A stretch of 12,085 nucleotides of DNA from Candidatus Heimdallarchaeota archaeon (GTDB lineage: Archaea; Asgardarchaeota; Heimdallarchaeia; JABLTI01): positions 1 to 12,085 of the forward strand of contig DAOVHJ010000039.1 of the NCBI GenBank assembly GCA_030671945.1, in the 5' to 3' direction. Below the pieces are notes generated by a model that ran no database searches, was not told the origin of the DNA, and saw only the letters and a program-made list of their open reading frames with translations. How positions within the stretch are numbered: position 1 is the stretch's first letter; the number at the start of each line of letters is the position of its first letter. A program made the translations under genes and the position numbers. Below, piece after piece: positions 7,176-12,085 of this stretch.

Positions 7176-8459
7176 ATGAAGAGTTTAATTATCGATGCTC
7201 AGATTGCCGGAGCATCAGGTGACATGTTTTTAAGTGCATTACTGGCTTTATTCGGAGCGGATGAGAAAAAAACTGTTGCTGATAAAAAAAGGAAACAATT
7301 AATGAATGATATTGCTTCGAAAATAGTACAAGCTGCTGATCTACAAGATGAAGTAAAAATCAGTGTGAAAATACAACATAAAAATCTACATGCTATCACA
7401 GGAATTAATCTTAAGATTAAATTATCAGAACCTCATCGCCACTTGAAAATTCCTCAGGCTTTTAGTATCCTTGATAAATTTTTCAAGCTTCATCAGATGT
7501 CTGAGAAAGCACAGATTTTCAGCAAGAAAGCGTTCGAAATTTTGTTTGAAGCGGAAGCAAAAGCACACGGGGAAGCCTTGGACGATGTTCATCTTCATGA
7601 AGCTGGTTCTTTGGATACTTTCTTAGATGTTTTAGGAGCTGCAATTTTACTGGATCTATTAGGAATATTTGATGCTTACATCTATCTTCTCCCAGTTGCC
7701 TTAGGATTTGGCACTGTTACTTTTTCACATGGGACTCTTCCTGTTCCAGCTCCTGCTGTTGTTGAAATTGTAAAGAAATATCAGATTCCTGTTTATAGTG
7801 GCTCCATTAAGAGTGAATTACTAACACCAACCGGTGCAATTCTTATTGCTTCCTTGTTGAGCACCTGCAAAAACTCAATTGTAACAACTTACCCATTCAT
7901 TACCATAGAAAAATCCGCTGCAGGTTTTGGAACAAAAGAATTTGAAAAAACACCAAATGCCTTGCGATTAATTCTCGGAGGTGTTCTCGAGTCAGAATAT
8001 CCTCAAGAAGATATCTCAATTATTGAAACAAATGTAGATGATTGTTCTGGTGAGACAATTGGGTTCTTAAATCAAAAGCTCTTAGAGATGGGTGCAAAAG
8101 ATGTCTTTCTAACTCCAATCTATATGAAAAAAGGAAGACCGGGAACAAAGATTTCTGTATTATGCTTGCCTGAAGAAGTTGGAATTTTTGCTGCAGAAAT
8201 TATGAATCAAACAAGTACAATCGGAGTCAGAATCACAAACAGCAAAAAGATTATGCTGAAAAGAGAAATCAAGAAATTTCAAATAAAAATCAAAGGTGAA
8301 AATTTCACCGTTCATGCAAAATTTTCCTATAATAAGAAAAATGAAATCGCTCACTTCAAACCTGAATTTGATGATGTAAAAACAATCACAGAACAAACAG
8401 GACTTACTATTAATGATGTCGTTTCATTAGTAAGAGAAGAAATTAAGAAAAAACTTTGA
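7176..8459 (+). CDS. larC: LarC, nickel-pincer cofactor biosynthesis cyclometallase
   Basis: LarC inserts nickel into the pyridinium-3,5-bisthiocarboxylic acid mononucleotide precursor in a CTP-dependent reaction, the last step in making the nickel-pincer nucleotide cofactor used by lactate racemase and related LarA-family racemases and epimerases. The 427 residues match the family end to end: N-terminal IIDAQIAGASGDMF (5-18), HLHEAGSLD (139-147), the LPVALGFG and FSHGTLPVPAPA segments, ELLTPTGA (214-221), ETNVDDCSGETIG (284-296), and KKGRPGTK toward the C-terminal domain. It is a single uninterrupted frame, unlike Lactobacillus plantarum larC, which is split and needs a ribosomal frameshift. 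The start is ATG at 7176 with GAGG upstream; a TTG at 7131 would add 15 residues of non-family sequence. No larA, larB or larE is nearby, so its client enzyme is encoded elsewhere. It converges on the next gene with a gap of 13 bases. Confidence 0.95.
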   Translation: MKSLIIDAQIAGASGDMFLSALLALFGADEKKTVADKKRKQLMNDIASKIVQAADLQDEVKISVKIQHKNLHAITGINLKIKLSEPHRHLKIPQAFSILDKFFKLHQMSEKAQIFSKKAFEILFEAEAKAHGEALDDVHLHEAGSLDTFLDVLGAAILLDLLGIFDAYIYLLPVALGFGTVTFSHGTLPVPAPAVVEIVKKYQIPVYSGSIKSELLTPTGAILIASLLSTCKNSIVTTYPFITIEKSAAGFGTKEFEKTPNALRLILGGVLESEYPQEDISIIETNVDDCSGETIGFLNQKLLEMGAKDVFLTPIYMKKGRPGTKISVLCLPEEVGIFAAEIMNQTSTIGVRITNSKKIMLKREIKKFQIKIKGENFTVHAKFSYNKKNEIAHFKPEFDDVKTITEQTGLTINDVVSLVREEIKKKL

Positions 8460-8472
8460 TCTCTGTTAATAT

Positions 8473-9513
8473 TTATGAGCTTTCTTCAGGCACTAATTCC
8501 ATCATACAATATTTATCTCTCTTACCTGCATGATAAAGCTCTTTTATCATTACTTGTCTTCCGAAAATTTCGTTAAGTATACCTACCCACATATTTCGAA
8601 TAAAGGTACATCTATTTACAAATTTCTTTTCTGCACAGAAGAATCGACAATCATAATAAATTAGATAACTGCTAGCATGCTTATCTCTTAATGTAGATTG
8701 TAATTTACCAATTAATGGGTCAGTGATTTTAGTAGAGAGTATTTTTACTAGAAATTCACCTATAATCTCAGACATATTAACAATTTCTTTTTCCTTTTCA
8801 TTCTCGGTTAGTTTCATAATAATAAATGATAGATTTGTCATTGATGGATCTTTTAAAGCCTTATTCACAGGATCATTTGCATCTGCTGAGAAATTGGCCA
8901 CAAAAGATTCTGTAACAACTTTCCAAAATGTCTCAAAAAGAATGAAATCAGGAATATCTTTCGTAAATATGGGATTGAAAATTTTATCAATAGTTAAAGA
9001 TACATGAATTGACTTAGCGGTAACTTCAACAGGAACAAGACTTGGTTTTTCTTCTTCTTTTTGTTCATCAACAATCTTTGTTCTGGAAAATTGTACTTCA
9101 TAATGACTACTTGATTTCAAAGAAAGTTTTGCAATAGCTTTAACCGGATTATCTAATAAGAAATGTCCAATCCCTTCGAAAAGTGCTTGTAAAACAAGTA
9201 ATGTTCCTTTTGAATCTGCGATTTCTTTCACAAAGAATCTATTTTGTCCAAGCGTTACTTTTCCATGCCCTTCATCTTTGTTAAAATTAATAACTAAGCT
9301 TTTCCAACCTAATATTTCAAGTAACTCAGAAACAATTTCTTTTTCATCTCTGGTTTCATCTTCTCTCAAGGTTCTTTCTTTGATAAATTTAGCAACATTA
9401 GAAACAAATATGTCACATTTAGAATTATCATCAACAATAAGATCCGCTGATTGTACCAATGAGTAAAATAAGGTGCGAATCATTCTTTGTTCTCTTATGA
9501 TGTCAAGAGCCAT
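8473..9513 (-). CDS. Protein with probable duplicated V4R-like domain
   Basis: The C-terminal part (residues 289-342) resembles the V4R (4-vinyl reductase-like, small-molecule binding) domain: a Cys-rich strand CRFFC, a helix with WVGILNEIFG, then VMIKELYHAG and a closing YCMMEL. Four cysteines (C289, C293, C302, C336) could form a metal or ligand site. The N-terminal half (91-144) repeats the layout: NRFFVKE, a helix with ALFEGIGHFL, then VKAIAKLSLKSSSHYEVQF, but without those cysteines. The 346 residues thus look like two degenerate V4R-like units joined by a Lys/Glu-rich linker (about 148-158) and a helical region. No DNA-binding domain or membrane segment is clear. The start is ATG at 9511-9513 with a weak GGGA upstream. 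V4R proteins in archaea are often ligand sensors, but the ligand here is unknown. The domain call is from pattern recognition and is moderate; the gene itself is well supported. Confidence 0.8.
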   Translation of the reverse strand: MALDIIREQRMIRTLFYSLVQSADLIVDDNSKCDIFVSNVAKFIKERTLREDETRDEKEIVSELLEILGWKSLVINFNKDEGHGKVTLGQNRFFVKEIADSKGTLLVLQALFEGIGHFLLDNPVKAIAKLSLKSSSHYEVQFSRTKIVDEQKEEEKPSLVPVEVTAKSIHVSLTIDKIFNPIFTKDIPDFILFETFWKVVTESFVANFSADANDPVNKALKDPSMTNLSFIIMKLTENEKEKEIVNMSEIIGEFLVKILSTKITDPLIGKLQSTLRDKHASSYLIYYDCRFFCAEKKFVNRCTFIRNMWVGILNEIFGRQVMIKELYHAGKRDKYCMMELVPEESS

Positions 9514-9800
9514 TTATTCGTTCCCACTACGAGATTTTGATTTATCAATAACTATTTGTTACACTCAATTCTTCGTACAATTGTTCTTCTTTTACCCGTT
9601 AAAAAGCACTTTGATATCGACAAATTTCCTTTCGAAATTATGACCTTTTTGGAACCTTTAAATAATACAAATAAATAATAAAAAATTGTTTTAATACAGG
9701 TATCTTCTATTTCCACCTATACATTACTAAATCCATTAGTAAAATAAATGGTAAGTTCGATACATTTTAAAGGTAAACCAAAAGATTTCATAAATACTCG
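9514..9800. promoter_or_regulatory. Divergent intergenic region with TATA-like elements
   Basis: This 287-base AT-rich gap separates the V4R-like gene on the minus strand from the large gene on the + strand. On the + strand it contains CCTTTAAATAATAC (9655-9668) and CATTTTAAAGG (9763-9773). The second is about 30 bases before the GTG at 9801 and would give a nearly leaderless transcript. For the minus-strand gene the region near 9540-9560 is AT-rich without a clear box. I see no RNA gene or convincing hairpin here. Confidence 0.35.
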
Positions 9801-12085
9801 GTGGCAAACTTGGACGCACAGATAATTATCTCTCGAGAAGATAACACAGATTTCATATCACTAGGTTTCATTCAAACGGATACATCATTAGTTAGTGCTC
9901 TAGGTGGTGCTCTTGCGAATTTTGCGCAAGAAATAGGTTTAGCAGGAGATAAAACTGACGAGAAATCAAAGTCAAAGAGGGACGCAATAAATTTCTCCCG
10001 ATTTCAAAATGGAATTCTCGCATCAAAAATTGTACCCGTGCGTAATCACAATCCCATTATACTTATAGCTATTCGCGGTTATGAAGGGGAGGATCGTAAA
10101 CTTGATTTTATTGTAGATTATGCATCTGAATTGGCTACAAGTATTGTCACTAAATTTGATGATATCTATTCCAGTATTGGATTAATACCACAAATTGAGG
10201 ATGCTGTAGACAGTATAGCTGCAGTAGCTAACCTAATGAATCGAAAATCAAGTGACAAGGTTAGGTTTTTTACAAAAACACTAAAACAGAAAGTTACTAC
10301 CTTACTAGAAGATTTATGGATGAACCAAGCAGCATTTGCAAATTGGATTAAGGATTATTCTTCAAAGAAGATATCTGCTATGTCCCAAGATGAAATACTC
10401 AAGGAACTTGCCAGGTATTTTTACATTCAAAGCATTGAGTGCGATGCTATGCTTCCCCTTATGTTTGGTTCTACAAAGAATCCATTGAATGAATTAACAA
10501 AGCTAATTGATAACTTTCTAAATAAAAAGGCTATAATTGCTCGAAAAGAGATCGAAAGTGAAATCACAAAAGCATATACTCAATTAAAGGACTCATCAAA
10601 GGCTCTCTCTAAGAGAGGAACAATTGATCTCCCGGAAGTTGAGTTAATTAACGAAAGTTCACTCTTTGAGAAAATACTTGTAACAAAAAATGCTAATCTA
10701 GATACTACAATAGCAGAACTTCTGAGTTCTACAAATCAAGAATTGTATAGGAAATTATTCAGAAAATATCCTTTAAAATTTGTATCAATGTCAAAAGAGA
10801 GTGTATTTAATAAATCTGATTTGGATGGTTTGGTTAGTAGTATCTTACCACGTATTTTGAAAGAAGAATTAGTTGATAAAACATGGGTATCTGAAAAGAT
10901 ATTATTATTATTAAGAAATGCCTCATCAAAATACTCACCAAATGAGGTCATGAAGCAAAAAGATAAAATTTTGTTAGAAATTCAAGCGAATTTTAAAAGC
11001 ATAATTAAAAAACAACATCCATTTATTTTACTTGTAGATCCACAATTAAAGCAATTAACAAGTTTTGTTAGTTCAGATGCAGTACGATCACTTGAAAGAT
11101 ACAAAACATCTCAAGATGAAGCAGTTGTTTTATACAATATTATTGGTCAGATTCGTTCTGATTTGACTAGTGAAAGATATTCTTCTGCACAAGACCTGAT
11201 GATTCTTTATTTCTTACAGTCAGTAATTCAACCATATCAATTTAGAGAAGTTCCTGACATAGTGTATGCTCTAATATCAGAAAGTTTAGAAAAAACATCC
11301 TATACTCGAAAGGATAAGCCAATTATTGCTATACAGAATAGTATCAGTCAACTAGAAAAAAATCTCGACTTCAAGATTGTGCCAGAAATTAGAAATCTTG
11401 TATTGAAAAGAATGACTAAAACGAAACCCACATTACAACGATTTGAAAATTTTGAGAATCTAGCATATTTCTTCCAATCATTTAGAGGATCTTTAGAATC
11501 CACAATAGCTAAAATTTTACAAACAATTTTTGGTCCTGAAACTTTCCCAAATCCCCCAACAGCTATAAGTAATTTAATTAAAGAATTATCAACCAATCTA
11601 CAAAGTATAAGCGTAATTAAACGATATGTTGATCAAATAATCAAAAGACCAAATGGTCGTGAATTATTTTCTAAAGATAATACCAAATTTTTGGAAAAGA
11701 ACACTCGCTTTAAATATATTCTACCAGCACCAATCCATCTTGCTTTAGTCGCGTATAATAGTGGCTGGATAAAATCTGCAGATGGTAAGAAGCGAGAAAA
11801 AATAACAACTACTCAGTTAAGTGGTTTTTCAGTTAAAATCCCAGCTTTGAAACTTGAAGGAAAAGTTTCATCATTAATTGAAAATCCTAAAGTTTTAGAG
11901 AATTTGTGGGTACGATATGCTCATAAAATAATTGAAAGTCGGCAAAAATCTCTCAAGAAAGCCATTGATGAACTCGAAAAGAAATCAAAAGTATCAGCTG
12001 GTAAAATTGATGGTCAACAGAAATATGGTAAAACAGTCAAACGACTAAAGGATTCTAACAGATGGTTAGGAAACGTTGTTTCTGG
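9801..12085 (+). CDS. Large protein with longin/roadblock-like N-terminus and helical body (3'-truncated by window edge)
   Basis: A single open frame of more than 760 codons runs off the right edge, with no stop from 9777 to 12085. Residues about 5-130 look like a small alpha/beta profilin-type fold of the longin or roadblock class: paired strands (AQIIISRED, DFISLGFIQ), a helix (SLVSALGGALANFAQEIGL), an insert rich in Lys/Asp/Ser, further strands (INFSRFQNGILASKIVP and PIILIAIRG) and a closing helix (DFIVDYASELATSIVTKF). Such domains regulate or scaffold small GTPases in Asgard archaea and eukaryotes. The remaining 600 or more residues are mainly helical with no motif I recognise, ending in a basic segment with KSLKKAIDELEKKSK. 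No signal peptide or membrane span is evident. The start is uncertain: there is no ATG; GTG at 9801 is preferred, TTG at 9810 preceded by GGTGG is the alternative. The gene is certain; the fold call is moderate and the role of the body unknown. Confidence 0.85.
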   Translation, partial: MANLDAQIIISREDNTDFISLGFIQTDTSLVSALGGALANFAQEIGLAGDKTDEKSKSKRDAINFSRFQNGILASKIVPVRNHNPIILIAIRGYEGEDRKLDFIVDYASELATSIVTKFDDIYSSIGLIPQIEDAVDSIAAVANLMNRKSSDKVRFFTKTLKQKVTTLLEDLWMNQAAFANWIKDYSSKKISAMSQDEILKELARYFYIQSIECDAMLPLMFGSTKNPLNELTKLIDNFLNKKAIIARKEIESEITKAYTQLKDSSKALSKRGTIDLPEVELINESSLFEKILVTKNANLDTTIAELLSSTNQELYRKLFRKYPLKFVSMSKESVFNKSDLDGLVSSILPRILKEELVDKTWVSEKILLLLRNASSKYSPNEVMKQKDKILLEIQANFKSIIKKQHPFILLVDPQLKQLTSFVSSDAVRSLERYKTSQDEAVVLYNIIGQIRSDLTSERYSSAQDLMILYFLQSVIQPYQFREVPDIVYALISESLEKTSYTRKDKPIIAIQNSISQLEKNLDFKIVPEIRNLVLKRMTKTKPTLQRFENFENLAYFFQSFRGSLESTIAKILQTIFGPETFPNPPTAISNLIKELSTNLQSISVIKRYVDQIIKRPNGRELFSKDNTKFLEKNTRFKYILPAPIHLALVAYNSGWIKSADGKKREKITTTQLSGFSVKIPALKLEGKVSSLIENPKVLENLWVRYAHKIIESRQKSLKKAIDELEKKSKVSAGKIDGQQKYGKTVKRLKDSNRWLGNVVS

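Noticed and set aside
9514..9800. A possible RNA gene in the large divergent gap
   Set aside because: No tRNA-like cloverleaf, GC-rich segment or strong hairpin is visible; the region is plain AT-rich sequence with TATA-like elements.
9748..9825. A 25-codon + strand ORF starting at ATG 9748
   Set aside because: It overlaps the start of the large gene in another frame, has no Shine-Dalgarno and no family resemblance; a leader peptide cannot be excluded but is not supported.
10736..11596. Minus-strand ORFs of 71 and 82 codons near the right end
   Set aside because: They lie antisense within the long + strand coding frame and look like shadows with no upstream signals.

Overview
The window looks like chromosomal DNA from an Asgard-type archaeon. 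It is AT-rich, and the genes have archaeal features: a CDC48/VAT-type double AAA ATPase, a HerA-like ATPase, a V4R-like domain protein, and TATA-like elements ahead of genes. It also carries a eukaryote-like ESCRT-III protein of the Snf7/CHMP4 (Vps20/32/60) type and a large protein whose N-terminus looks like a longin or roadblock fold. That combination fits Asgard archaea best. I cannot place it to class.

Layout, left to right. (1) A CDC48-family ATPase on +, cut at its 5' end by the window edge (2-1894). (2) A 90-residue winged-helix-like protein on + (2034-2306). (3) A convergent junction with an 8-bp hairpin and a T-run. (4) Three minus-strand genes in the order HerA-like ATPase (4269-6896), an unrecognised helical protein (3158-4108, reading frame open to 4252), and ESCRT-III (2358-3020). 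(5) A divergent intergenic region of about 280 bases with a perfect inverted repeat. (6) LarC, the nickel-pincer cofactor cyclometallase, on + (7176-8459). (7) A minus-strand protein with what looks like a duplicated V4R-like domain, convergent with larC with a 13-base gap (8473-9513). (8) A divergent gap of 287 bases. (9) A very large + strand gene that runs off the right edge (9801 to beyond 12085). It has no stop codon in the window, so a search for complete ORFs misses it; I found it by reading the frame codon by codon.

How they may work together: the minus-strand trio puts a DNA-pumping-type ATPase of the HerA/FtsK superfamily, an unknown helical protein and a membrane-remodelling filament protein in one direction, which suggests but does not prove a link between DNA handling and ESCRT-based division. 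A CDC48 segregase and a small winged-helix protein lie across the convergent junction. No Vps4, no other ESCRT subunit, no NurA and no LarA/LarB/LarE is visible in the window. I saw no tRNA, rRNA, CRISPR array or insertion sequence.
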